A stretch of DNA of 64,000 bases from a bacterium (GTDB lineage Bacteria; Pseudomonadota; Alphaproteobacteria; Micavibrionales; UBA2020), in NCBI GenBank assembly GCA_029945425.1, contig JAQSDV010000004.1, forward strand, positions 728,981 to 792,980, given 5' to 3'. Made by a program: the position numbers and the translations under genes. Every line of letters starts with the position of its first letter. The stretch's first letter is position 1. The notes beneath the pieces are model-generated. The model worked only from the letters and a program-made list of their open reading frames with translations. It was not told the DNA's origin and searched no databases. This document shows, one piece after another, positions 43,418 to 51,745 of the stretch.

Positions 43418-44722
43418 ATGCAGTCACTGAATCTCGTCTACCAGGACGTGTCCAAGTTTATCCCCTATCCGACAAATGCCCGGACCCACAGCAAAAAGCA
43501 AATCAGGCAAATCGCCCGCAGCATCGAGAAGTTCGGGTTTCTCAATCCGATCCTGATCGATGCCGACGGTTTCGTTATCGCCGGTCACGGCCGCCTGGAA
43601 GCCGCCAAGTTGCTGGGCTTGACGGAGGCGCCCACGATCTCGATTGCCCATATGACGCCGGAGGAGGTCCGCGCCTACCGGATCGCGGATAACAAGCTCG
43701 CGGAGCTCGCCGGTTGGGACCCCGAGATCCTGAAAATCGAGTTTCAAAATCTTATCGAGATCGATTCGTCCTTTGATCTGACGGTGACAGGCTTTGAAAC
43801 TGCCGAGATCGACATCCTCTTGGAGGACGACGAAAAGCAGAAAGATACCGATGATGACACTGATGGCCTATTGGAAAGCAAGGCCATCAGTCAACCCGGC
43901 GACCTCTGGAATTTGGGCGCGCACAAAATTCTCTGTGGCAACGCTCTCAAGGCCGAGGACTACGCGACCCTGATGGGGGGCGAGAAAGCGCAGCTTTGCT
44001 TCACCGACCCACCCTACAACGTCAAGATCAACGGCCATGTCTGCGGGCAGGGGGCGGTCAAGCATGCCGAGTTCGCGATGGCCTCGGGAGAGATGTCCCG
44101 GGAAGAGTTCATCAACTTTCTGAAAGTCAGCTGCGCCAACCTCGCGGACTATTCGGAGGATGGCGCCATCAGCTTCATCTGCATGGACTGGCGCCACATC
44201 GAGGAGCTGATCACGGCCAGCCGCGGCATCTTTGAGGAGCTCAAAAACATCTGCGTCTGGGTGAAAGACAACCGCGGCATGGGCTCACTCTACCGGTCCC
44301 AACATGAGTTCGTGGCGGTGTTCAAACGCGGAAAGGCGCCCCACATCAATAACATCGAGCTCGGCAAACACGGACGCTACCGCACGAATGTCTGGAATTA
44401 TGCGGGCCAGAACACGTTCCACGCGGAGCGCGCTTCTGAACTGGCATCCCATCCGACAGTGAAACCCGTGCAACTGGTTGCAGATGCGATTCTCGACTGT
44501 TCCATGCGCCATGGCATCATCCTCGACCCCTTCGGTGGCAGCGGCACCACGCTTTTGGCCGCCGAAAGAACGGCCCGCCGCGCGCGCCTGCTCGAGCTGG
44601 AGCCTTTGTATGTCGATTTGACGATCCGGCGCTGGCAGCAGCAGACGGGGCAAGTCGCCGTCCATGCCCTGACAGGCAAGGCTTTCACGGATGTAGCAGG
44701 GGAAAACAGCCATGACCGATGA
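43418..44722 (+). CDS. ParB-domain DNA methyltransferase (N6-adenine/N4-cytosine)
   Basis: A 434-residue protein. Residues 1-110 form a ParB/Spo0J-like nuclease-fold domain (IPYPTNARTHSKKQIRQIAR, SIEKFGFLNPILIDADGFVI, AGHGRLEAAKLLG). The methyltransferase has motif IV FTDPPYN (DPPY at 197-200), then motif I LDPFGGSGTTLLAAERTARR near residue 369, the order of beta-class enzymes. Such ParB-methylases are common in phages and mobile elements. It starts the block with the DUF5681 and terminase genes. It could also modify the DNA that the upstream GIY-YIG protein cuts (hypothesis). Confidence 0.92.
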   Translation: MQSLNLVYQDVSKFIPYPTNARTHSKKQIRQIARSIEKFGFLNPILIDADGFVIAGHGRLEAAKLLGLTEAPTISIAHMTPEEVRAYRIADNKLAELAGWDPEILKIEFQNLIEIDSSFDLTVTGFETAEIDILLEDDEKQKDTDDDTDGLLESKAISQPGDLWNLGAHKILCGNALKAEDYATLMGGEKAQLCFTDPPYNVKINGHVCGQGAVKHAEFAMASGEMSREEFINFLKVSCANLADYSEDGAISFICMDWRHIEELITASRGIFEELKNICVWVKDNRGMGSLYRSQHEFVAVFKRGKAPHINNIELGKHGRYRTNVWNYAGQNTFHAERASELASHPTVKPVQLVADAILDCSMRHGIILDPFGGSGTTLLAAERTARRARLLELEPLYVDLTIRRWQQQTGQVAVHALTGKAFTDVAGENSHDR

Positions 44723-45113
44723 TTCCGAAGACCTCAAGCCGAAGTATGAAGTGGGATATAAGAAGCCGCCCGCGCAGACGCGCTTCAAGCCCGGCCAGTC
44801 CGGAAATGCCAAGGGCCGGAAGGAGAAGTCGAGAGACCTCAAAACGGACCTCTACAACGAGCTCTATGGCACCATCCGTATTCGTGAGGGGGAGCGGGAG
44901 TACAAGGTCACGCGCCAGCAGGCTCTCATTAAAAGCCTCATTGCGCGCGCCATCAAAGGCGACCACCGCGCCACGGACAAGTTGTTGGTTCTTATCGCGC
45001 GGGTTATAGGGTCAGAGGGGAGTGATGGCCGCACGGCCGCAGAAATCAGCGCTGCGGACAAGGAAATCCTCGCATCTTACTTTCAGCGTCAGTTGGAGGA
45101 GAAGAAGTCATGA
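44712..45113 (+). CDS. DUF5681 protein (phage-associated)
   Basis: A 133-residue basic protein. The start overlaps the end of the methyltransferase gene. The N-terminal block VGYKKPPAQTRFKPGQSGNA KG is the DUF5681 hallmark, followed by a helical part with REGEREYKVTRQQALIKSLI and RAIKGDHRATDKLLVLIARV. In phages and prophages this protein is encoded directly before the large terminase and may serve as small-terminase-like or packaging accessory (inferred from position). Confidence 0.88.
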   Translation: MTDDSEDLKPKYEVGYKKPPAQTRFKPGQSGNAKGRKEKSRDLKTDLYNELYGTIRIREGEREYKVTRQQALIKSLIARAIKGDHRATDKLLVLIARVIGSEGSDGRTAAEISAADKEILASYFQRQLEEKKS

Positions 45114-45775
45114 ACTTTGACCTCAGTGATCTCGATGCGGTCTTGCGTGAAGACCTCTATAGCTTCATTCGGAAGACCTATCAGACCCTGGAACCCATGC
45201 AGCAGCTTCTGGGGAATTGGCACCTGGAGGCCATCGCCCGGCACCTCGAACGGTGCATGACAGGCGAAATCAGGCGCCTGATCATCACCCTGCCGCCCCG
45301 GAGCCTGAAGTCCATCAGCGCATCGGTGGCTTTTCCGGCCTATGTCCTGGGTCATGACCCTACCAAGAAAATCCTCTGCGTCAGCTATTCCGCGGATCTC
45401 GCGGTCAAGAACGCCCGGGAGTGCCGGTCGATTATGCAATCTGACTGGTATCGGCGGCTCTTTCCGCATACGCGCCTGGGGTCCCGGGCGGCGGAGCATG
45501 ATTTTCACACGACGCAGCGCGGGTACCGCTACACGACATCTGTCTGCGGGACTCTGACGGGCCGAGGCGGCAATATCATCATCATCGATGACCCCATGAA
45601 GGCAGAAGAGGCCATGTCGGATGTTCGACGCAAGTCGATCAACGAATGGTTCGACAACACCCTGTATTCGCGACTCGATAATAAAAAGTCGGACGTCATC
45701 ATCCTCATCATGCAGCGCCTGCATATGGACGACATGGTCGGTCAATGGCAGCTTCCGAATACAGGAAACAAATGA
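45110..45775 (+). pseudogene. Large terminase, truncated after the ATPase domain
   Basis: 221 residues, against about 430-550 in intact phage large terminases. The start overlaps the DUF5681 stop (ATGA). ATPase marks: adenine motif region MQQLLGNWHLEAIARHLERC, Walker A-like LPPRSLKS (61-68), YSADLAVKNARECRSIM and Walker B IIIIDDPMK (about 155-163), coupling region LIMQRLHMDDMVGQ. It ends at once in PNTGNK, so the RNase H-like nuclease that cuts concatemers is missing. The gene was cut by the event that left a moxR fragment directly after it. Confidence 0.85.
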
Positions 45776-45838
45776 TCCTCAAACAGCCGAAATACTCATT
45801 TCAACTGATGAAACGGGGTATCCGCCGGTTCGGAAGCC

Positions 45839-45915
45839 TTAAGAAATAACCCCACAAATTTCCTTGATGATATCGTCCAGCGTCTTGCCTTCCGCGCTGG
45901 CGGAGAAAAAGTCCT
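45839..45915 (-). pseudogene. 3' end of a second moxR copy
   Basis: The minus strand encodes FSASAEGKTLDDIIKEICGV then IS and a stop, nearly identical to the C-terminus of the intact MoxR protein at 54885-55919 (FSARAEGKTMDDIIKEICGV). In the first 57 bases I count about four mismatches. Upstream homology ends near 45915. It marks a recombination junction next to the cut terminase gene. From 45916 to 46007 nothing else is seen. Confidence 0.75.
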
Positions 45916-46007
45916 GATACTCCCACACCTAGCCCATGTTCTACTGTGAATACCTGCTTCCGTGTGTGTGTCGATGACTTGGAACTCCTGCTATGTCGAT
46001 CTTCCGT

Positions 46008-47000
46008 TTATCCTAACTTATCCACAAGGCTTTCAGGCTTGAGGTGTGTGTACCTGAATAGCATCCGGTAATCGCGATGGCCTGAAATCAAGGCCACCTC
46101 TGGCACGGACAGGCCACGTTCAACAAAGCGGCTGATAGCCTCGTGTCGCAGGTCGTGGAAATGTAGGTCTTTAAGTCCAGCACGATTTCTCAAGCGTTCC
46201 CAAGCTTGCTGAAACCCATTTCCAGTGAGTGGGAAGACCAATTTGTTTTTACATTCTGTGCGTTCTGTTTCTTCGTGCAGTACGCTTAGAGCCTCACTTG
46301 AAAGTGGGATCGTTCGTGGATGCCCATTCTTTGTAACGGGGATGTGCAGCGTCTTTGCATGAAAATCTACATCTATCCATTTCACCTGAAGGATCTCACC
46401 TCGGCGCATGCCCGTTGCAATAGCAAATTTTATGATCGGCATGACATACGGATTTTTCGTCTGTGCCAATGCAGCCTGCAAAGCTTTGAACTCATCACCT
46501 GATAAACGGCGACTACGGCCTGCTTGCGGCTTGACTTTGGCAATCTTGTTCAGGGGATTTTCCCTCATCGGGATGTTCCATTCCCGTTCTGCCATGTCAA
46601 AGGTATGTTTGAGAATGGCAAGGTCACGCCTGACTGTTCCGGGCTTTACCTGTTTCAACCGTGCATCTCGATAGTCACAGATTTTCGCAGCAGTTAACTC
46701 GGCAAGTGACAGGTTGGCGAAGGGCTGGCGAATAAGAAAATCGAGAGCGTATTTCTCGCTGTAGTAGCTGCGCTTCTTCGCGCTGATTTCATCACGGTAC
46801 CGGATAAGCAGGTCTTTGACCTTGTGCTGATCGAGCACCTTCATTGGCGTGGGCAGTTCGCCACGGTCGGCTTGTGTCTCCATGAAACGCGCCCATTCTT
46901 CCGCATCGGCGTGTCGGTGGAATGATCTGCTGATCGGCGCGAAGCCCCTGCGCCTGATCTGGACTTCGTATTTGTGCTTTCGCTTTCGGATGGTCGCCAT
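46008..47000 (-). CDS. Tyrosine-family site-specific integrase
   Basis: A 330-residue recombinase. N-terminal start MATIRKRKHKYEVQIRRRGF is typical of phage/ICE integrases. An SAM-like core-binding domain lies at about 60-150. Catalytic residues: Arg in IATGMRRGEILQVKW, Lys in the HIPVTKNGHPRTIPLS hairpin, HxxR in LHFHDLRHEAISRFVERGLS, His in VALISGHRDYRMLFRYTHLK and Tyr in the same segment. Complete. A ribosome binding site GAGGT precedes the ATG. It ends at the island's interior and lies 109 bases from tRNA-Ala, the likely attachment site. Confidence 0.93.
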   Translation of the reverse strand: MATIRKRKHKYEVQIRRRGFAPISRSFHRHADAEEWARFMETQADRGELPTPMKVLDQHKVKDLLIRYRDEISAKKRSYYSEKYALDFLIRQPFANLSLAELTAAKICDYRDARLKQVKPGTVRRDLAILKHTFDMAEREWNIPMRENPLNKIAKVKPQAGRSRRLSGDEFKALQAALAQTKNPYVMPIIKFAIATGMRRGEILQVKWIDVDFHAKTLHIPVTKNGHPRTIPLSSEALSVLHEETERTECKNKLVFPLTGNGFQQAWERLRNRAGLKDLHFHDLRHEAISRFVERGLSVPEVALISGHRDYRMLFRYTHLKPESLVDKLG

Positions 47001-47108
47001 AGTCTAAACCTCACTCGATTGTGGACAGAGTGTGGCAGGACAATTCTGGGCTATTTCTTGTTTCTCTGAGCTTCCCCGTTAAATCCCCGTATTAATTGGA
47101 GATTAAGA

Positions 47109-47184
47109 TGGTGGAGCTGATCGGGATCGAACCGACGACCTCCTGCATGCCATGCAGGCGCTCTCCCAGCTGAGCTACAGCCCC
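47109..47184 (-). tRNA. tRNA-Ala (anticodon GGC)
   Basis: A 76-nt tRNA on the minus strand. Acceptor GGGGCTG pairs with CAGCTCC with one G-T, discriminator A and encoded CCA (47111-47109). D-arm GCTCAGCTGGGAGAGC. Anticodon stem CCTGC/GCAGG with loop ATGGCAT, giving GGC. T-arm with GGTTCGATCCC. Its 3' end faces the integrase and is the probable integration target of the island. Confidence 0.96.
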
Positions 47185-47321
47185 CCGTTTTTAAAAACCG
47201 GAAGGGAAGACTCCGGCAAGTCAGGGCAAACCATAAATCCGTGCGACCCGCATTTCAAGCGGAATCTGGGCGGCGCGTCGCGTGAGCCGTCAAGTCTTTG
47301 GGAACAGGGGTTTTTTAGGGC

Positions 47322-48236
47322 TCAAGCCCGCGCGCGGTTCTTCGGGCGGCGGTAGAGGGTGGAGGGGCTGACCTCCAGCAAACGCGCCGCATGGGGGATA
47401 TTCCCGCCGCAGTAATCAATCGCGGCGTCGATTGCGGCCTGCTCGACGCGCCACAGCGCCTGCGGTTTGGCGGCGTCGCGCATCATGTCGATGGCCAGCG
47501 GCTGCAGTTGCAGCATCGCGGCAGAAAGCGTATCGCCGTCATTCATCACAACAGCGTTATACAGCAGGTTGTGCAGCTCGCGGATATTGCCCGGCCAGTC
47601 ATGGCGCGCCAGCGCGGCCAGCGCCGCATCATCGGCGCGCATCGCCGGGCGTTTTTCCTGCGCCGCAATGCATTTCAGGAAATGTCCGGCCAGCAGCGGA
47701 ATATCGCCCGTGCGCAGCCGCAAGGGCGGCATCGCAATCGTCACGACGGCAAGGCGGAAATAAAGATCGTCACGGAAATCGCTGCCCCGCAGGTCGCGGT
47801 GGGTTGCTGCAATAATGCGCAAGTCGGCGCGGCGCAAACCTGCATCACCCACGCGGCGGTATTCGCCTGTCTCGATGAACCGCAGCAGCTTTGCCTGCAA
47901 GGATGACGGCATTTCCGCGATTTCGTCGAGGAACAGCGTCCCGCCATCCGCCTGCGCCACCAGCCCGCCATGGTCGCGCAGCGCGGTTGTGAAAGCCCCC
48001 TTCACATGCCCGAATAATTCGCTGTCCATCAGTTCGGCGGAAAGGCTCGCGCAGTTCAGCGCGACGAAAGGTTTCTGCGCCCGCGTGCCCGCCGCATGGA
48101 TGCGCCGCGCCAGCATCTCTTTCCCTGTGCCGGTTTCTCCCGTCACCAGCACGCGGGCAGATGATGCTGCCGCCTTTTCCGCCCGCGCGAGGGCGGCCAG
48201 CAATGCAGGCGATTGTCCGATGATCATGCCGTCCAT
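47322..48236 (-). CDS. Sigma-54-interaction AAA+ activator without receiver domain
   Basis: A 304-residue protein consisting of the AAA+ domain and a Fis-type helix-turn-helix. Walker A VTGETGTGKEMLARRIHAAG (33-40 core), the DNA/sigma-54 loop ELFGHVKGAFTTALRDHGGL, Walker B GGTLFLDEIAEMPSSLQAK (98-106), and sensor II LARHDWPGNIRELHNLLYN. The normally invariant GAFTGA motif is GAFTTA here (residue 84 Thr for Gly). C-terminal HTH: DYCGGNIPHAARLLEVSPST. Like PspF it lacks an input domain. Whether it still contacts sigma-54 is uncertain. rpoN may lie left of the window, after lptC (inference). Confidence 0.88.
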   Translation of the reverse strand: MDGMIIGQSPALLAALARAEKAAASSARVLVTGETGTGKEMLARRIHAAGTRAQKPFVALNCASLSAELMDSELFGHVKGAFTTALRDHGGLVAQADGGTLFLDEIAEMPSSLQAKLLRFIETGEYRRVGDAGLRRADLRIIAATHRDLRGSDFRDDLYFRLAVVTIAMPPLRLRTGDIPLLAGHFLKCIAAQEKRPAMRADDAALAALARHDWPGNIRELHNLLYNAVVMNDGDTLSAAMLQLQPLAIDMMRDAAKPQALWRVEQAAIDAAIDYCGGNIPHAARLLEVSPSTLYRRPKNRARA

Positions 48237-48296
48237 GCGGGAACTCCCTTGTTACGAACACAATTATAGGTTGCGTCCCTTAACAAGTCGATAACA

Positions 48297-48326
48297 ACAA
48301 AAACCCCGCCTTTTAAGGGACGGGGG
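48297..48326 (-). terminator. Rho-independent terminator of the Bax-inhibitor-1 gene
   Basis: On the minus strand CCCCG-T-CCCTT pairs with AAGG-C-GGGG and is followed by TTTTTG. It lies about 32 bases after the stop at 48358. One internal mismatch. Confidence 0.65.
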
Positions 48327-48357
48327 ATTTGTATTTCCGGATGTCCGGGCGGAAAAC

Positions 48358-49077
48358 TTAATCGCGCTGTCCCATAAAGCTCATCAGGAACTGGAACAGG
48401 TTGATGAAGCACATATAGAGGGTAAGCGCGCCGATGACGGCCAGCTTCTCGTTCGTTTCGCGGCCATGCGCCACGGCGTAGGTTTCCTTGATCGTCTGGG
48501 TTTCCCAGGCGGTCAGCGCGGTAAAGATGATCACGCCAAGGCCGGAGATGACGAAGTGGATCATCGTCGATTCAATGAACATGTTGAAGATCATCGCAAA
48601 GAAGATACCGACCATGCCCATCATCATGAAATGGCCCATGCCGGACAGGTCTTTCTTGGTCGTGTACCCGAACAGGCTCATCGACGCGAAGGTGGCCGCC
48701 GTGATAAAGAACACGCGGGCGACAGAAGCGCCTGTGTAAACAGCAAAGATGCTCGCCATCGACGCGCCCATCAGCACGCAGAACAGCACGAACATGCTCC
48801 GCGCCTTGCCGGCATCCATGCGGAGCAGCTTGGCGGGGCTCAACCCGAACCAGAGGAAGGCAAGGGGGGCGAAGGCGAGGATCCAGTACAAAGGCCCCGT
48901 CGTCACGAGGTTATACAGGGGGGCGAAATTCGCGATGCCAAAGGCGGTCGCGCCGGTCACGGCAAGGCCCCAGGTCATGTTGTTATAGACCGAGCGCATA
49001 TGCGCCTGCAGCCCCGCATCGACAACCTTGTCGGTGGTCGCCGTCATCGGGCGGGTGGAAGAGGGGTCATAAGTCAT
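48358..49077 (-). CDS. Bax inhibitor-1/YccA family membrane protein
   Basis: A 239-residue protein with seven membrane helices. Family marks: LRMDAGKARSMFVLFCVLMG, ASIFAVYTGASVARVFFITA, FASMSLFGYTTKKDLSGMGH and a late ETNEKLAVIGALTLYMCFIN, LFQFLMSF. Conserved Asp residues of the BI-1 pH-sensing pair are partly visible. Related proteins leak calcium or interact with FtsH. It has its own terminator. Confidence 0.93.
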   Translation of the reverse strand: MTYDPSSTRPMTATTDKVVDAGLQAHMRSVYNNMTWGLAVTGATAFGIANFAPLYNLVTTGPLYWILAFAPLAFLWFGLSPAKLLRMDAGKARSMFVLFCVLMGASMASIFAVYTGASVARVFFITAATFASMSLFGYTTKKDLSGMGHFMMMGMVGIFFAMIFNMFIESTMIHFVISGLGVIIFTALTAWETQTIKETYAVAHGRETNEKLAVIGALTLYMCFINLFQFLMSFMGQRD

Positions 49078-49186
49078 CGTTCATTCCTTTCAAGAGAGAA
49101 CTGCTGTGGCTTATACGTTCTATTATATAACGTAGATCACTGCAATAATATTGCAATGCGACAACCCATTGACTTTCCAATGTATT

Positions 49187-51745
49187 TTATTGATTTCGCA
49201 GCCATGGGGCGGGCTTGTGACGTAGTGCTTGCCAAGTGCCGAAGAACCCCGCGCCCAGCGTCAGGCCAAGGCAGGATGCCGCTACGTAAAACAGCGACAA
49301 GAGGCTGAATTTCCACGGCAAATGCATGATGAAGGTAATGACCGCCCATGCCGCGCCTGTACCGATCACGGCCGCGATCAATACCGTCACGCCGCCAAGG
49401 ATTCCATATTCCAGCAGGAAGGTGCGCGCGATGCGCGCACGGGTCGCGCCCAGCACTTTCAGGATCACCGCGTCATAAACATGCCGCCGGCGCGACGCGG
49501 CCATGCCGCCCGCCAGCACCAGGGCACCCGCCGCCAGCGTGACCGCCGCCGATACCCGCACCGCCTGCGCAATCGCGGCGATGATCGTGCCGGCGGTATC
49601 CAAAGCCTCGCGCACGCGGATGCTGGTGACGTTGGGGAATTCCTTGGCCAGCTGTGCCTGCAGCGGTTCTTCGTCTTCGGGGGCCAGCACGACAGTTGAA
49701 ATAGCGGATGCGGGCATATCGTCCAATGTGCCGGGGGCGAAGGTGACGGCGAAATTCATCGTGAAGCTCGCCCATTCGATGTCGCGCACGTTGGCAACCT
49801 TCGCCGTGATGTCATCGCCAAGGATATTGACGGTCAGCGCGTCGCCAACGCCGATCGCAAACGCTTCCGCCACATCGGTTGAAATCGAAATCAGGGGATC
49901 GCCCGTGTAATTTTCCGGCCACCATGTGCCGGATGTGATGCGGCTATGGCCGGGCTGTTTAGCGGCATAGGTGAAACCACGGTCGGAATTCACGACCCAG
50001 TCATGCGTTTTATCGACCAGTGCCTTTTCCGCGTCATTGCCGTTGACCGCCACGATGCGCCCGCGCAAGGACGGCGTGACCTGCAAACCCTTTGCCGATT
50101 TGAAATTCTCCGTCATCGTGCGGAAACCCGCGACCTGATCTGCTTGAATATCGACAAAGAAAAACGACGGCGCATCGGCGGACAAATCGTCATGCAACAG
50201 GCGCGAGAAGTTATATTCGACAAGCGCGACCGCCACCAGAACCGTCAGGCCAAGACCCAGCGACAAGACCGCGCCCGTCGTCACATTGCCGGGGCGGTAG
50301 AGGTTCGCAACCGCCATCCGCGCTTCGGGGCGCGATGGCAGTTTCAAGCGTCGCAAGGCCGCCTTCACCGCCGCAGAACAGCCAAGGAAGACAAAAAACG
50401 TGCCGAACGTGCCGCCCGCAAACCACAGCGCAAGGCGGTGGTTCGGCGCGCTCCAGACGCCCAGTGCCGCCAGCGCCAGCGATGACAGGATAATGCCGAT
50501 GATGACGGATGTCGCGGGGCGGCCGGGTTTGTGCGCAATCGCGTCACGGAACAAATCATTCGGCGTTACCTTCACCGCGCGGCCGATCGGCCACAAACTG
50601 AATGCAAGTGTCGCCAGAAAACCGAACGCCGCCGACAGCGCAATCGCATCGGGATAAAACGTGCCGACATCCGAAAACGACAGCCGTTCCGTCAGCAGCG
50701 CGCCGCCGATGCGCGCGCCGCCTGCGCCAATCGCCGCGCCAATCGCAATCCCGAGGGTCGCGAGCGCCAATACTTGCAGCAGATAGACGCGGAAAATAAA
50801 TTTCCCCGGCGCGCCCAGGCATTTCAGCGTCGCGATATTGGCAAGCTTGGTATCCAGATAGGCGCGCACCGCGTTCGAAATCCCCGTGCCGCCGACCAGC
50901 AGCGTGGTCAACCCGATCAGCGTCAGGAAGAATGTCAGGCGTTCGATATACCGCTCCAGCCGTGGCGATGCGTGGTAAAAATTCCGCACGCGCAATTCGG
51001 CCTTCGGAAAGGCGTCTTTCAGGTTTTTTTCAAGATCCTCATAGCGCGATTCTTCGCCGCCGCCTGTCGTTGCGATGCGGTGACGCCATGTCAGCGAACT
51101 GCCGGGGCCGCCCAAGCCTGTTAACGCAAAGGCTTCATCGCTGAACGCGATGCGGGGAGCAATCGTGAACAGCGCACCGCCCACGGTGTCGGGCAGCGTG
51201 TCGATCACGCCGCGAATGATGGTTTTCAATCCGCCGACCATCACGACATCGCCCACGGAAATGCCAAGGCGCGACAACGCCTCTTTCTCCGCCAGCGCGC
51301 CATAGGCATCGCCGGTTTTTTTCAGCAATTCCTGAATAGGGGTTGTCAGCGGCGCACCCGCGCCATCCAGCAGCTTCGGCGTGCCATACAGGGGATAAAG
51401 GCTGTCGACCGCCTTGATTTCCGCCAGCACCGATTTGCTTTCGTCGCCGCGCCGCGCCATGGCGCGGGTTTCCATCACGGTCGATACGCGGCCCAGATTT
51501 TTCCCGATCCATGCCAGCTGTTCGGGTGTGGCGGGCTGGTACAGCGTGCGTACCTCCATATCTCCGCCCAGAATCGCGCGGCCGTCGGCAATTAAACTGT
51601 CGGCCATCGTGCGCGATAGCGACTGGATCGCGCAGATCGCGGCAACTCCCAGCACAAGGCAGAGCAGAAAAACGTAAAAACCGGCAAGGCCTGCGCGCAA
51701 TTCACGGCGCGCGAAAATCAGGCTCTGGCGCCAACCGTAATTCAT
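49187..51745 (-). CDS. ABC transporter permease, large FtsX/YbbP type
   Basis: About 852 residues from the ATG at 51745 (MNYGWRQSLIFARRELRAGL), overlapping the ATPase stop (ATGA). Two homologous FtsX halves: helix at about 20-40, periplasmic domain, three helices at about 265-400, then a middle helix pair, second periplasmic domain and three C-terminal helices. FtsX-motif FLTLIGLTTLLVGGTGISNA and KLANIATLKCLGAPGKFIFR, and in the second half RRRHVYDAVILKVLGATRAR. Pairs with the ATPase upstream and is divergent from tesA, the same arrangement as ybbA-ybbP and tesA in enterobacteria. Confidence 0.92.
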   Translation of the reverse strand: MNYGWRQSLIFARRELRAGLAGFYVFLLCLVLGVAAICAIQSLSRTMADSLIADGRAILGGDMEVRTLYQPATPEQLAWIGKNLGRVSTVMETRAMARRGDESKSVLAEIKAVDSLYPLYGTPKLLDGAGAPLTTPIQELLKKTGDAYGALAEKEALSRLGISVGDVVMVGGLKTIIRGVIDTLPDTVGGALFTIAPRIAFSDEAFALTGLGGPGSSLTWRHRIATTGGGEESRYEDLEKNLKDAFPKAELRVRNFYHASPRLERYIERLTFFLTLIGLTTLLVGGTGISNAVRAYLDTKLANIATLKCLGAPGKFIFRVYLLQVLALATLGIAIGAAIGAGGARIGGALLTERLSFSDVGTFYPDAIALSAAFGFLATLAFSLWPIGRAVKVTPNDLFRDAIAHKPGRPATSVIIGIILSSLALAALGVWSAPNHRLALWFAGGTFGTFFVFLGCSAAVKAALRRLKLPSRPEARMAVANLYRPGNVTTGAVLSLGLGLTVLVAVALVEYNFSRLLHDDLSADAPSFFFVDIQADQVAGFRTMTENFKSAKGLQVTPSLRGRIVAVNGNDAEKALVDKTHDWVVNSDRGFTYAAKQPGHSRITSGTWWPENYTGDPLISISTDVAEAFAIGVGDALTVNILGDDITAKVANVRDIEWASFTMNFAVTFAPGTLDDMPASAISTVVLAPEDEEPLQAQLAKEFPNVTSIRVREALDTAGTIIAAIAQAVRVSAAVTLAAGALVLAGGMAASRRRHVYDAVILKVLGATRARIARTFLLEYGILGGVTVLIAAVIGTGAAWAVITFIMHLPWKFSLLSLFYVAASCLGLTLGAGFFGTWQALRHKPAPWLRNQ

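Larger units (their letters stand above)
33437..47108. mobile_element. Accessory island / degraded integrative element at tRNA-Ala
   Basis: Bounds: the right edge is the 3' end of tRNA-Ala (47109) with an integrase reading away from it; the left edge is inferred at the start of the DUF1543 gene, where core-type sequence stops. Within lie an integrase, phage-type methyltransferase, DUF5681 and terminase genes, signalling genes, broken genes and AT-richer intergenic regions absent elsewhere in the window. I found no second copy of the tRNA 3' end, so attL/attR cannot be placed; at least two insertions or deletions have probably occurred. Confidence 0.55.

Noticed and set aside
33437..47108. Direct-repeat attachment site matching the tRNA-Ala 3' end
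   Set aside because: I looked for a copy of the last 25 bases of the tRNA near the left edge and at the terminase junction and found none.
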